64,000 nucleotides of DNA from Cyclobacteriaceae bacterium (GCA_025455015.1 JALONI010000002.1:21809-85808); one strand, 5' to 3'. Positions 1-9,999 are shown, numbered from the stretch's first letter. A program made the numbers and translations. Notes: generated by a model from the letters alone, not told the origin.

Positions 1-2
1 GC

Positions 3-272
3 ATCCAGCGGTTGATTTTAGCGTGTACACACTACCCGCTCATCAAAAAAGAAATCGATGCCTACTACCGCGGGGCAGTCACGTTGTTGGACTCGGCCGA
101 GATTGCCGCCCAGGCGTTAAAAGAATACCTGACCACCACGGGGTTGCTGAACGATAGCCGCCAGGCCACCGAGCAGTTTTTTGTGTCGGACTATACCGAT
201 GCCTTTGCCGCCTCCACCCGCCTGTTTTTTCAACGCGAGGTACCCTTGCAGCGGCATGCGCTGTGGGACTGA
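3..272 (+). CDS. murI: Glutamate racemase, C-terminal part (5' end outside window)
   Basis: Frame open from window start; IQRLILACTHYPLIKKEI matches the C-terminal Cys motif of MurI. Confidence 0.85.
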   Translation: MQRLILACTHYPLIKKEIDAYYRGAVTLLDSAEIAAQALKEYLTTTGLLNDSRQATEQFFVSDYTDAFAASTRLFFQREVPLQRHALWD

Positions 273-387
273 CCGCTTTGTTTAACGTGCCACCGACCGA
301 ATACATGGACACATGTAGGTTTTTCATCGAAATTCTCCATTTCGGTGGCAGTTGAATGAGCATTTTTGCCTAATTAAGCAGGATAAA

Positions 388-1476
388 GTGCCCGTGATCG
401 CCTCAACGCTGTTCTTCTTGTTGCCGTTTCTGGTGCTGTACACTATTCTGGTAGTATATGCCGAGCGCAAGTTGTCGGCCTTTATGCAGGACCGGCTGGG
501 GCCGATGGAAGTGGGATACTACGGGCTTCTTCAAACCGTGGCCGATCTGCTCAAACTCCTGCAAAAGGAGGATTTAACCCCCCAGGGCGCAGACCGCTGG
601 TTGTTCAAGGCTGCCCCATTGCTCATCTTTTTGGCTGTTTTTGCCGGTTTTGCCCTGTTGCCACTCGCGCCTGCCTGGCCCGGCTCCTCGCTCCCGTCCG
701 GCATTTTCCTGCTGCTGGCCATCATTTCGTTGGATGTAATCGGCATCGTGCTGGCGGGCTGGGCCAGCAACAACAAGTATAGCATGATGGGTACCGTGCG
801 GTCGGCTGCGCAAATCATTTCGTATGAAGTGCCCCTGGGGCTGGCCGTAGCCTGTGTGTGCCTGTATGCCGGCACGTTAAATCTGCAAGAGATATCGTGG
901 CAACAAAGCGCGTGGGCCGAGCCGGCCGGGCCCAAAAACTTTTTGGGTATCCCCGGCCTGGACGCCCGCCAAGCCGGTGGTTTTCTGGTGTGGAATGTAT
1001 TTACGATGCCGGTGCTGTGGGTGGCATGGCTGATTTTTTTCATCGCTTCGCTGGCCGAAAGCAACCGCGCTCCCTTTGACCTGCCCGAGGCGGAATCCGA
1101 ACTGGTGGCGGGCTTTCAAACCGAATACTCGGGTTTTCGTTGGGCGGTGATCATGTTGGCGGAATATGCCATGATGCTACTGGTAAGCCTGGTGGGCGTG
1201 ATCTTGTTTTTTGGAAGCTGGACTACCCCTTTGCCCAACCTGGGGCCGGTGCGGTTGGCCGACTGGACCAGCGGCACCGTAGGCCATGGCTCGGCCACCG
1301 CCTGGGGCATCTTCTGGCTCATGGGCAAAGCCGTGCTGATGGTATGCTTTCAGATTTGGGTGCGGTGGACTTTTCCACGCGTGCGCATTGACCAGTTGGT
1401 ATCGTTATGCTGGAAATACCTCACTCCGTTTTCGTTGGTTTGTCTTTTGTTGGTCGCAGTTTGGAAATTGTTATGA
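388..1476 (+). CDS. nuoH: NADH-quinone oxidoreductase subunit H (start uncertain: GTG 388 or TTG 352)
   Basis: YAERKLSAFMQDRLGP, ESNRAPFDLPEAESELVAGFQTEYSG are NuoH signatures. Confidence 0.93.
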   Translation: MPVIASTLFFLLPFLVLYTILVVYAERKLSAFMQDRLGPMEVGYYGLLQTVADLLKLLQKEDLTPQGADRWLFKAAPLLIFLAVFAGFALLPLAPAWPGSSLPSGIFLLLAIISLDVIGIVLAGWASNNKYSMMGTVRSAAQIISYEVPLGLAVACVCLYAGTLNLQEISWQQSAWAEPAGPKNFLGIPGLDARQAGGFLVWNVFTMPVLWVAWLIFFIASLAESNRAPFDLPEAESELVAGFQTEYSGFRWAVIMLAEYAMMLLVSLVGVILFFGSWTTPLPNLGPVRLADWTSGTVGHGSATAWGIFWLMGKAVLMVCFQIWVRWTFPRVRIDQLVSLCWKYLTPFSLVCLLLVAVWKLL

Positions 1477-3509
1477 TGAGATACACGTTCATAGTGCTAC
1501 TGTGTTTTTCCGGAATCGGGGCCGGTTATGCCCAGCCTTCGCTGGACAGCCTGGAGCGCGCGCTGCCCTCCCTCACCAACGACTCGCTGCGGCACCGCGT
1601 GTTGACGCAGTTGGCCGAGGGGCTGCAATACACCGAGTACAAGAAGGCCGAGGCATTCACCACCGAGGCCTTGGCCCTTGCCGAAAAAAACAACTGGAGC
1701 TGGGCGTTGGCCGAAACGTACAAACGCATCGGCTTTTTGTCCACCATCAGCGGTGACTACAGCCGTGCCATCAAATACGACAACCTGGGGCTGGAGTTGG
1801 CCACGCAGCGAAACGACAGCGTGGGCATCGCGGAAGCACTCAACTTTCTCGGCAACGACTACAGCGACCTGGGCCAATACGATCAAGCCTACTATTATTT
1901 CACCCAATCCTACCGCGTGGGTCAGTTGGTGAACGACCGTATGCGCATGACCATTGCGCTGCACAATTTGGGCAACGTATTCCGAAACCTGGAGCAGTTT
2001 GAAGTAGCCCTCAATTACCTGCAGCGGAGCATGCGCATCAGCCAAGAGATTAAAGACCTTGACGGGATTCCCTATTCTTATGAATCGATCGGGGCGGTGT
2101 ACGCTCAAAAGCGGGATTTTGCGCAAGCCAAATTCAATTTCGATCAAGCCTTGGCCACGCTGCGCGAGCGGAAACTCACCGTCATTGAACCGCGCGTGTT
2201 GACGCGCCTGGGCGATCTGTATTCGGAACAAAAGCAGTTTGCGGTGGCCCTCGCCTATTATGACTCTGCCCAAATCTTACAAGAGAACACCCAAAATGAA
2301 TTGGGCCTGGCGGAAATTGCCTTTGGAAAAGCCAAGATTTTCATCGCCCAAAACAACTTTACCGAAGCCACCCAATTGCTGACCGGCAGCATGACCACGG
2401 CCCGGTCGCTCAAGGCGATGAAGCTGTACATCGATTGCCTGAAAACACTTTCTGAAGCCGAGGAGAAAAAGAAGAATTTCCCCGCTGCGCTCAACCACCT
2501 GCAACGCTACTATGCCATGCGCGACAGCATCTACAACTCGGGCATGATGGAAAAACTGTTCCGCGAACAGGTGCGCTACGCCACCGCCAACAAAGACGAA
2601 GAGATTGCCGAACTGAACAAAATCAAGACCCAGCGCGAAAAAGAGCTCAGCGAACAAAAAGAGTTGGTGCAACAGCAATCCTTTGTGCGCAACATCCTGG
2701 TGGTGGTGGTAGCCCTTACCGTGATTTTGCTGTTCACCGTATACCGCAGCGGGCAGCGCAGAAAGCGCATCAACCGCCTGTTGCTCGAACACCAGGAGGA
2801 AATCAAAAAGCGGAGCTTTGAGCTGGAACAGTTGAACAAGGTAAAAGACAAGTTTTTCTCCATCATTTCACACGATCTGCGTTCGCCCATCAATGCCTTG
2901 TACAGCATTGTGGACCTGATTGACCGCAAGCAGATGAGCGGCACCGAGTTGGAAAACATCATGAAAGAGCTCAAGATGCGGGTGAACCATACGCGCACGC
3001 TCATCAACAACTTGCTGGATTGGGCCCTGCTGCAGATGGACAACCTGAAGATACAACTGCAACGCATTGACCTGAAGCCCGTGGTGGACGATACCATTAC
3101 GCTGCTGGCGTCCATGCAGACCAAGGAAATCACCATCGAAAACCGCGTACCCAAAGGCACCCTTGCGCTGGGCGATCTGAACATGGTCAACCTCGTGTTC
3201 CGCAACCTGATCATGAACGGACTCAAGTTTACCGAGGCGGGCGGCAAAATCACCATCGACAGCCAGGACGATGGCCACTACTACCGCATTGCCATTGCCG
3301 ACAATGGCGTGGGCATTGCCCCCGAGGTGCAAAAACTGTTGTTTGAAAAAACCACGGGCTACACCACGCGCGGCACCGCCAACGAAAAAGGAACCGGCCT
3401 GGGCTTGATTCTATGCCGCGAGTTCATTGAGCGCAACGGGGGCAAAATCTGGCTCGAAAGCGAACTGGGCAAAGGCAGCACGTTCTACTTTACCCTGCGC
3501 AAGGCGTAG
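1473..3509 (+). CDS. TPR-containing transmembrane sensor histidine kinase (no receiver domain)
   Basis: Signal peptide, TPR-like repeats, one TM (NILVVVVALTVILLFTVY), H-box FFSIISHDLRSPI, N-box NLIMNGLKFT, G-boxes DNGVGIAP / GTGLGL. Confidence 0.92.
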   Translation: MMRYTFIVLLCFSGIGAGYAQPSLDSLERALPSLTNDSLRHRVLTQLAEGLQYTEYKKAEAFTTEALALAEKNNWSWALAETYKRIGFLSTISGDYSRAIKYDNLGLELATQRNDSVGIAEALNFLGNDYSDLGQYDQAYYYFTQSYRVGQLVNDRMRMTIALHNLGNVFRNLEQFEVALNYLQRSMRISQEIKDLDGIPYSYESIGAVYAQKRDFAQAKFNFDQALATLRERKLTVIEPRVLTRLGDLYSEQKQFAVALAYYDSAQILQENTQNELGLAEIAFGKAKIFIAQNNFTEATQLLTGSMTTARSLKAMKLYIDCLKTLSEAEEKKKNFPAALNHLQRYYAMRDSIYNSGMMEKLFREQVRYATANKDEEIAELNKIKTQREKELSEQKELVQQQSFVRNILVVVVALTVILLFTVYRSGQRRKRINRLLLEHQEEIKKRSFELEQLNKVKDKFFSIISHDLRSPINALYSIVDLIDRKQMSGTELENIMKELKMRVNHTRTLINNLLDWALLQMDNLKIQLQRIDLKPVVDDTITLLASMQTKEITIENRVPKGTLALGDLNMVNLVFRNLIMNGLKFTEAGGKITIDSQDDGHYYRIAIADNGVGIAPEVQKLLFEKTTGYTTRGTANEKGTGLGLILCREFIERNGGKIWLESELGKGSTFYFTLRKA

Positions 3510-3600
3510 CGCGGCCGGTTTGTTCAATGCCCACGGGCGGGCGGGGCAAACAAGACATGACGAGCGTCCTTTTTTTCGGGCAAACGGTGTACCTTTGAGC

Positions 3601-4254
3601 ATGACCGCACAAAGCTATTGGGGCCACTTGGCCGTGGCCTTTCGCACGTTGGCCGGTGGGCTGCGGCTCACGTGGAAACACTTGGCGGCCGCCCGCCACC
3701 CGCGCACCTCGGTAAACATTCGCGAAGCAGGTTATTTTGCCGGGCAACACGGCATTGCCACCGTGCAGTACCCCCACGAGCAGATACCCGTACCCGACCA
3801 GGGCCGCTACCAACTGCACAACGAAATTGACGACTGCATTGTGTGCGACAAGTGCGCGAAAATCTGTCCGGTGGATTGTATCGACATCGAGCCGATCAAA
3901 TCGGCCGAAGAATTTGGCAAGACCTCAGACGGTACGCCCAAGCGCATTTATGCCGCCAAGTTTAACATTGACATGGCCAAATGCTGCTTCTGTGGGCTGT
4001 GCACTACGGTGTGCCCCACCGAATGCCTGACCATGACGCCCCACTACGATTTCAGCACGTTTGATATCACCGATCATAATTTTGCCTTTGGCAACATGAC
4101 CCTGGCCGACATTGCCGCCAAGAAAAGTGCGTGGGAGGAGCACCACAAGAACAAAGCGGCCACCACCACCACCCCCGCCCCACCGCTTTCAACGCCTGCC
4201 GCGGGCGCAAAGCCTGTATTCAAACCGCGGATTCCCCCCACGAAATCGCAATGA
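3601..4254 (+). CDS. nuoI: NADH-quinone oxidoreductase subunit I (2x[4Fe-4S])
   Basis: CIVCDKCAKICPVDCI and CCFCGLCTTVCPTECL ferredoxin motifs; operon context. Confidence 0.93.
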   Translation: MTAQSYWGHLAVAFRTLAGGLRLTWKHLAAARHPRTSVNIREAGYFAGQHGIATVQYPHEQIPVPDQGRYQLHNEIDDCIVCDKCAKICPVDCIDIEPIKSAEEFGKTSDGTPKRIYAAKFNIDMAKCCFCGLCTTVCPTECLTMTPHYDFSTFDITDHNFAFGNMTLADIAAKKSAWEEHHKNKAATTTTPAPPLSTPAAGAKPVFKPRIPPTKSQ

Positions 4255-4745
4255 GCGCAGCCGATTACTTTTTCTACGGATGGTGCCTGGTGATGGTGGC
4301 AGGCCTTTGGGCCATGGCGGTCTCAAAAAAACTCATCCACGCAGCCCTGGGGTTGTTGAGTTGTTTGGTGGCGTTAGCCGGCATTTACGCCCTGCTCTCG
4401 GCCGAACTATTGGCGGTCATCCAGTTGATGGTGTATGCGGGGGGCGTGTTGGTGTTGATTTTGTTTGGCATCATGCTCACCGGACGGCTGTCCGACAAAC
4501 CCATGCGTATTGAATCGCGCAACGTGGCAGTCGGATCGGTGATTGCTGCCGGGTTGTTCATCACGCTGATCGTTTTTGTGGGCCCCGCCTTTTTGTCCGT
4601 TACTTCCACGGGCAGCCCGGGCTCGCTGCGCACGCTCAGCCTGGCGCTGTTTTCGGAGTACACCCTCGCATTCGAACTGGCGGGCGTCTTGTTGCTGATT
4701 TCATTGATCGCGGGGGCGGTCATCGCTTCTTCGCGCCAATCATGA
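4251..4745 (+). CDS. nuoJ: NADH-quinone oxidoreductase subunit J
   Basis: ATGA overlap with nuoI; ELLAVIQLMVYAGGVLVLILFGIML motif. Confidence 0.92.
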   Translation: MSAADYFFYGWCLVMVAGLWAMAVSKKLIHAALGLLSCLVALAGIYALLSAELLAVIQLMVYAGGVLVLILFGIMLTGRLSDKPMRIESRNVAVGSVIAAGLFITLIVFVGPAFLSVTSTGSPGSLRTLSLALFSEYTLAFELAGVLLLISLIAGAVIASSRQS

Positions 4746-5053
4746 TTGCCACACACCATATCTTTATCCTGAGTGCCTTGCTGTTGTCGGTGGGTGTTTT
4801 CATGCTGCTCACCAAGCGCAACGCTATCCTGATCCTGATGGGGTTGGAGTTGATCCTCAACGCGGCCAACCTGAACCTGATCGCCTTTAACCAACGATAT
4901 GCCGATGCCCTTGCGGGCGAGGCCATGGCCGTATTTGTGATCGTGCTTGCCGTATGCGAGGCGGCCGTAGGTGTTGCCATTATCTTACAGGCCTATCGGC
5001 ATTATGCCACCGCGGTGCCCGATCAAATCAGTGAACTAAAAGATCCTGCGTGA
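4742..5053 (+). CDS. nuoK: NADH-quinone oxidoreductase subunit K
   Basis: LLTKRNAILILMGLELILNAANLNLIAF; ATGA overlap with nuoJ. Confidence 0.94.
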   Translation: MIATHHIFILSALLLSVGVFMLLTKRNAILILMGLELILNAANLNLIAFNQRYADALAGEAMAVFVIVLAVCEAAVGVAIILQAYRHYATAVPDQISELKDPA

Positions 5054-6945
5054 ACGTGGCCTCCACCGACTGGAATGCTTGGGTGCCGATTGCGTTGGCC
5101 CTGCCGCTCGTTTCGTTTGTCGTCAGTTTTTGGATGGGGCCGCGGTACGGCTGGCTGGTGCCACTGATGGCCACTGCGCTGTTGCTGGCAGGCTGGGTTT
5201 GCACCACCGTCATACTCGTTGACCATTCGGCAGGCACGAGCCATTTTGCCGTACCGTGGTTCTCCCTCGGCACGGACGTCATTCCCATCGGCTGGTGGCT
5301 GTCGCCACGGTCCGTGACCATGCTGTGGGTGGTGTACACCATTTCGCTGTTGGTACACGTGTATTCCATTGGCTACATGGCAGGCGAAGGGGGCATCGCC
5401 CGCTACTTCGCGTGGCTCGGCTTTTTTACGTTTGCCATGGGCGGGCTGGTGGTCAGTTCAAATTTACTGGTCACGTTTTGCTGCTGGGAGCTGGTCGGGT
5501 TGAGCTCCTATCGGTTGATTGGCCATTGGCACCAGCAGCCCGCGGCCGGTGCGGCTGCCACCAAGGCATTTTTAGTCAACCGCCTGGGCGACATCGGTTT
5601 GCTGGTGGCGCTCATGCTGCTGTGGTCACGCGCAGGCACGTTGGATATGCCCGCACTTACCGCCATGGCCCTGAGCGAAGAAACAAAAACGGCCGTGGGC
5701 CTCTGTGTGTTGTTGGCCCTGGCGGGAAAGTCGGCTCAGTTCCCATTGCTGCATTGGCTGCCCGATGCGATGGCGGGACCTACGCCCGTCTCTGCATTGA
5801 TTCATGCCGCCACCATGGTGGCCGCGGGCGTTTACTTGTTTGTGCAGTTGCATTTTTTGTTTTCGGCCGATGCCCTCGCGGTCGCGGCCGTGGTGGGCTT
5901 GCTCACGTTGTTTGTGGGCGGCTGGGGTGCCCTCACACAGTTTGACGTAAAAAAAATTCTGGCGTACTCCACCATTTCCCAATTGGGGTTGATGGTGGCA
6001 GGGGTGGCATTGGCCTCGCCCGAGGCGGGCTTTGCGCACTTGTTCACGCATGCGTTTTTCAAAGCCGGGTTGTTTCTGGGCGCTGGCGCCCTCATCCACG
6101 CAGTAAGCCGGCACGGGCACGCACCCCAACAAGACATTCGGCACATGGGCGGGCTATGGCAGTCGCACAGGCTGGTGCTCGTGTGCTTTGCGGTGTGTGC
6201 CGCCTCGCTGGCAGGCATGCCACTCACCAGCGGTTTCCTGTCCAAAGAAGGCCTGTTGCTACACGTGCGTCATCACAGCTTTTATTTTGGCGTGATGGCC
6301 ACGGCCTCGTTTGTCACCACGTTGTATAGTGCGCGCATGGTTTTCTATTTGCTGTCGCCCACACCCCAGGCAGCAGCCACCCACCCGGTGCCCGCCATCA
6401 TGCAACTGCCGCTCTTCGTTCTGTCTGTGGGCTCGCTTTTTATCGGCCTTTCGGCATCTCCGTTATCCATCCAATCGTGGTGGCCGGTGTTTGATGCGAT
6501 CGAAAGTGCCCCGTGGGTCATGGTGGTTTCGCTGGCCGTGTTGGTGGTGGGCGTAGGCGTAGCGTGGAGGTTGTATCGTCATCGTCCCACGGCAACGCTA
6601 CACGCACGGTGGGTACCACAAACCTGGTTGGATGCCGCGCAAAAACACATCGCGGTAACGCCTGCCTTGCAGGCGAGCCGCCTGACCCACCATGCCGACA
6701 GGCGCTGGCTCGATGGCGTCCTTCATGCAGCCTCGTATGGCTATGTCACGTGTTCGTTTGTGATCGGTTGGGTTGACCGCGTGTTGATTGACGGATGGGT
6801 GACGACCGTGACCCACGCGGCCAAAGGGGGAGGCAAGCTCTTTCGGTCATTGGTAAACGGAAAAATACAATCGTACCTGGCGTGGGGTATGCTGGCGTTG
6901 CTTAGTTTTATGGTTTGGATGTTGTACCAATTGGCTCACCGTTGA
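5050..6945 (+). CDS. nuoL: NADH-quinone oxidoreductase subunit L (GTG start)
   Basis: CCWELVGLSSYRLIGHW, LLHWLPDAMAGPTPVSALIHAATMV, HAFFKAGLFLGAGALIHA. Confidence 0.95.
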   Translation: MNVASTDWNAWVPIALALPLVSFVVSFWMGPRYGWLVPLMATALLLAGWVCTTVILVDHSAGTSHFAVPWFSLGTDVIPIGWWLSPRSVTMLWVVYTISLLVHVYSIGYMAGEGGIARYFAWLGFFTFAMGGLVVSSNLLVTFCCWELVGLSSYRLIGHWHQQPAAGAAATKAFLVNRLGDIGLLVALMLLWSRAGTLDMPALTAMALSEETKTAVGLCVLLALAGKSAQFPLLHWLPDAMAGPTPVSALIHAATMVAAGVYLFVQLHFLFSADALAVAAVVGLLTLFVGGWGALTQFDVKKILAYSTISQLGLMVAGVALASPEAGFAHLFTHAFFKAGLFLGAGALIHAVSRHGHAPQQDIRHMGGLWQSHRLVLVCFAVCAASLAGMPLTSGFLSKEGLLLHVRHHSFYFGVMATASFVTTLYSARMVFYLLSPTPQAAATHPVPAIMQLPLFVLSVGSLFIGLSASPLSIQSWWPVFDAIESAPWVMVVSLAVLVVGVGVAWRLYRHRPTATLHARWVPQTWLDAAQKHIAVTPALQASRLTHHADRRWLDGVLHAASYGYVTCSFVIGWVDRVLIDGWVTTVTHAAKGGGKLFRSLVNGKIQSYLAWGMLALLSFMVWMLYQLAHR

Positions 6946-8504
6946 TCTCGCTGCTCATTTTTATTCCTGTGGCCATGGGGCTGCTGCTGTTGGTCGTGCC
7001 CGTGCGGTTTCAGTCGGTGTTTCGCATGGCTGCGCTGGTGGTGGGCGTGGCGCAACTGATTCTCTTCGCCTTGCTGCTCGCTTCGTTTGATGCCTCCCAA
7101 CCGTGGCACGGCCTGGAACAGGCCGCGTGGTTTTCGATCGACTTGGGCACGTGGGGAAAACTACAGGCCTCGTATCTGGTTGCCGTGGACGGGCTGAGCG
7201 TGGGGCTGGTGGGGTTGTCCGTTTTGGTTTTGCTCCTCGCGGTGGTCTCGTCTTGGCACGTACAGGAAAACATCAAAGGATACTGGTCGCTGTTGCTGAT
7301 CTTGAACGGCAGCATCATCGGCTCCTTCTGTGCGCTGGACCTGCTCCTGTTCTATGTGTTTTTTGAGTTTATGCTCATCCCGATGTATTTCCTCATCGGC
7401 ATTTGGGGCGGGCCCAGGCGCGAGTATGCTTCCATCAAATTCTTTTTGTACACCTTGGCGGGATCGATCTTCATTCTGATGGGCATCATCCTCGTGTACC
7501 TGTCCTATCAAGATCCCACCCAACCCGCGGTGGCGCATACGTTTAACATCTTGCACATCACCAACCCCTTGCAGTTGCTGATCGACAGCCCGCTCTACAC
7601 AGCGGACGCCACCTTGGGCAGCTACCGGGGGTGGACATTCCTGCTTTTCTTTTTGGGATTTGCCATCAAGCTGCCCGCTGTGCCGTTGCACACGTGGCTG
7701 CCCGATGCGCACGTGGAAGCCCCCACGGCCATCTCCGTGATTCTGGCCGCGTTGCTTTTGAAAATCGGAGGCTATGGGCTGCTTCGGTTTGTCTATCCCG
7801 TGCTGCCCGATGCCGCACAGCATTTCAGCCCGTGGGTGGCCGGGGTCGGGCTGCTGTCCATCATTTATGGAGCCATGAATGCGCTGGCGTCCAAAGACCT
7901 TAAGCGGCTGGTCGCCTACTCCTCCGTATCGCACATGGGTTTTGTGCTGCTTGGGTTGGCCAGCGGCACCAGCGAGGGCGTGGGCGGAGCCGTTTATCAA
8001 ATGATCAGCCACGGCCTCATTTCGGCCATGCTGTTTTTGCTGGTGGGCGTGTTGTATGACCGCACGCACGACCGGCAAATCAGCCACTACTCCGGTTTGG
8101 CCGAGCGCATGAAGCCCTTTACGGCTTTTGTGCTCATCGCCTTTTTTGCGTCCATGGGCATCCCGGGGTTTTCGGGGTTTATTGGCGAAGTCATGATTTT
8201 TTTGGGCGCGTTTCGGGCCGCTGAGTTGGGAATATTTGGCTTGTGGATCGCCATCACCGCCACCACAGGGTTGCTGCTGGGGGCCGCCTATTACCTATGG
8301 ACCATCCAGCGCATGTTCTTTGGGCCCTTTCATTCCCGCGCAGGCGAGCACAACCTGGTGCCGCTGACCACGCGCGAGTACGTAATGCTGCTGCCGTTGG
8401 CCGTGGCAACGATCCTATTGGGTGTTTTTCCGCAGTTGCTGCTGCACTACATTAACCCCTTTGTACAGGCATTTTTGGTGTCCTTCTCCTCATTGACTGA
8501 TTGA
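6915..8504 (+). CDS. nuoM: NADH-quinone oxidoreductase subunit M (start uncertain, TTG 6915 or 6942)
   Basis: FFEFMLIPMYFLIGIWGG, LHTWLPDAHVEAPTAISVILAALLLKIGGYGL. Confidence 0.94.
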   Translation: MDVVPIGSPLISLLIFIPVAMGLLLLVVPVRFQSVFRMAALVVGVAQLILFALLLASFDASQPWHGLEQAAWFSIDLGTWGKLQASYLVAVDGLSVGLVGLSVLVLLLAVVSSWHVQENIKGYWSLLLILNGSIIGSFCALDLLLFYVFFEFMLIPMYFLIGIWGGPRREYASIKFFLYTLAGSIFILMGIILVYLSYQDPTQPAVAHTFNILHITNPLQLLIDSPLYTADATLGSYRGWTFLLFFLGFAIKLPAVPLHTWLPDAHVEAPTAISVILAALLLKIGGYGLLRFVYPVLPDAAQHFSPWVAGVGLLSIIYGAMNALASKDLKRLVAYSSVSHMGFVLLGLASGTSEGVGGAVYQMISHGLISAMLFLLVGVLYDRTHDRQISHYSGLAERMKPFTAFVLIAFFASMGIPGFSGFIGEVMIFLGAFRAAELGIFGLWIAITATTGLLLGAAYYLWTIQRMFFGPFHSRAGEHNLVPLTTREYVMLLPLAVATILLGVFPQLLLHYINPFVQAFLVSFSSLTD

Positions 8505-8513
8505 CCACACCGG

Positions 8514-9983
8514 ATGGAAATAGGCACTTCCCTGCACGCCAACCTCGATAGCCTCGCGCACGTGGGTGCCGAGGGTATCTTGCTGGGCGGCTTCGTGGTG
8601 GTATTGGTAGCCGGGTTGATTCGGTCGTTTGCTACGGTGGGCATGCTGCGCGCCCTCACGCTCACCACCTTGGTGGCGGCTGCGGGTTGGACGGCATGGG
8701 ATTGGCCCACAGACAGCATGCCGCTGTTCGCGGGATTGATCCAGCGCGATGCTTTCGGCTCGTTTTTCAAGATCGTTTTTTGTGTGGCGGGCGGGCTCAC
8801 CACGCTCGTGTCAGCCAATCAACAAAAAAATCCGCACGAGTATTTTCTGCTGCTGCTGGCCGCAGTGTTTGGCAGCCAATGGGCGGTGATGAGCACACAC
8901 TGGCTCATCGTGGTGCTCGCCTTGGAGATGGTGGCGCTGGCCGGCTATGCGCTGGCCGGCTTTGCCTTTACCAAATCCGGGGCTGAAGGCAGCCTGAAGT
9001 ATTTCATCATGGGCTCGGCACTCACCGCGGTGATGATCTATGGGATGTCGTTGCTTTATGGCGCTACGGGGTCGTTGAATTTTTCCGAGGCCGCATTCAC
9101 ACAAGCTCTGCTGCGGGCACCCACCGCGCTCGTCCTGGTGGGCGGCCTGTTTGTGGTGGGCGGCTTGCTGCTCAAAATCGCTTCGGTGCCGTTTCACTTT
9201 TGGGCACCCGACACCTACGAGGCAGCCCCCACCCCCGTAGTGGCCTTCTTTTCCGTGGTACCCAAACTGGCGGGCTTAGCCGTGTTGGTTCGCGTGAGTT
9301 GGGCCCTGTATGCCGGAGGCCAGCACGCAGTGCCCTGGCAGTTCATCATCGGGTTGGCCGCGCTGGCCTCGATGGTTGTGGGCAACCTGGGTGCCCTGGC
9401 ACAGCGGATGCCCAAACGCCTGCTGGCATACTCCTCCATCGCGCAAAGCGGCTTTATGCTGGCAGCCGTGGCGTGCCTGAACCCGGAAAGTGTGGACGCG
9501 CTCTTGTTTTACGCGGTGGTTTTTGCCGTGGCCAACTTCGCGGTGTTTATCGCCCTGGATCGCTTCGAGAAAAGTGACGGATGTGTCGACATCGCCTCCT
9601 TTGCCGGGCTCGGTCGCCACCGGGTAGGTCTGGCCCTGATCATGACCGTGGGCCTTCTGTCGCTGACCGGACTGCCACCCACGGGGGGCTTCACCGCCAA
9701 GTTGTTTCTCTTCACTACGCTGTGGGGCACGTTTGATGGCACCGGCCAACCCCTGTACCAACTGCTGTTTTTTGTGGGGCTGGCCAACACGGTGGTATCG
9801 TTGTTTTTCTATTTGAGACTGCCCTATCTTCTTTTCTTCCGCACTGCGCCCCAACAACCCGCGGGCGCCACCCATGGGCGCGTGGATTGGGTGCTGGCTG
9901 TTGTGGGCGTGGCACTGATAGCCCTTTTCCTGAAACCCGATGCTTTGACGGGTTGGATTAATCGGGTTACCTTTGCCTGGTAG
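8514..9983 (+). CDS. nuoN: NADH-quinone oxidoreductase subunit N
   Basis: FHFWAPDTYEAAPTPVVAFFSVVPKLA; last gene of nuo operon. Confidence 0.93.
   Translation: MEIGTSLHANLDSLAHVGAEGILLGGFVVVLVAGLIRSFATVGMLRALTLTTLVAAAGWTAWDWPTDSMPLFAGLIQRDAFGSFFKIVFCVAGGLTTLVSANQQKNPHEYFLLLLAAVFGSQWAVMSTHWLIVVLALEMVALAGYALAGFAFTKSGAEGSLKYFIMGSALTAVMIYGMSLLYGATGSLNFSEAAFTQALLRAPTALVLVGGLFVVGGLLLKIASVPFHFWAPDTYEAAPTPVVAFFSVVPKLAGLAVLVRVSWALYAGGQHAVPWQFIIGLAALASMVVGNLGALAQRMPKRLLAYSSIAQSGFMLAAVACLNPESVDALLFYAVVFAVANFAVFIALDRFEKSDGCVDIASFAGLGRHRVGLALIMTVGLLSLTGLPPTGGFTAKLFLFTTLWGTFDGTGQPLYQLLFFVGLANTVVSLFFYLRLPYLLFFRTAPQQPAGATHGRVDWVLAVVGVALIALFLKPDALTGWINRVTFAW
9944..9975 (+). promoter_or_regulatory. Putative Bacteroidota promoter for purF-like gene (TTTG-N20-TACCTTTG)
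   Basis: TTTG at 9944-9947, 20-nt spacer, TACCTTTG at 9968-9975 matching -33/-7 consensus; lies in the nuoN 3' end so may be fortuitous. Confidence 0.45.
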
Positions 9984-9999
9984 ACACAGCCCCCGTTTT

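Noticed and set aside
1497-2273. Antisense 258-aa ORF inside the histidine kinase gene
   Set aside because: Lies opposite a well-supported CDS; low-complexity shadow composition and no recognisable domain.
3590-3600. TACCTTTG -7 box directly before the nuoI ATG, implying a leaderless nuoI transcript
   Set aside because: No -33 TTG at 19-21 nt; the octamer is common enough to arise by chance.
7161-8087. 308-aa minus-strand ORF opposite nuoM
   Set aside because: Shadow ORF of a GC-rich gene (His/Gln/Gly-rich translation); nuoM motifs on the plus strand are unambiguous.
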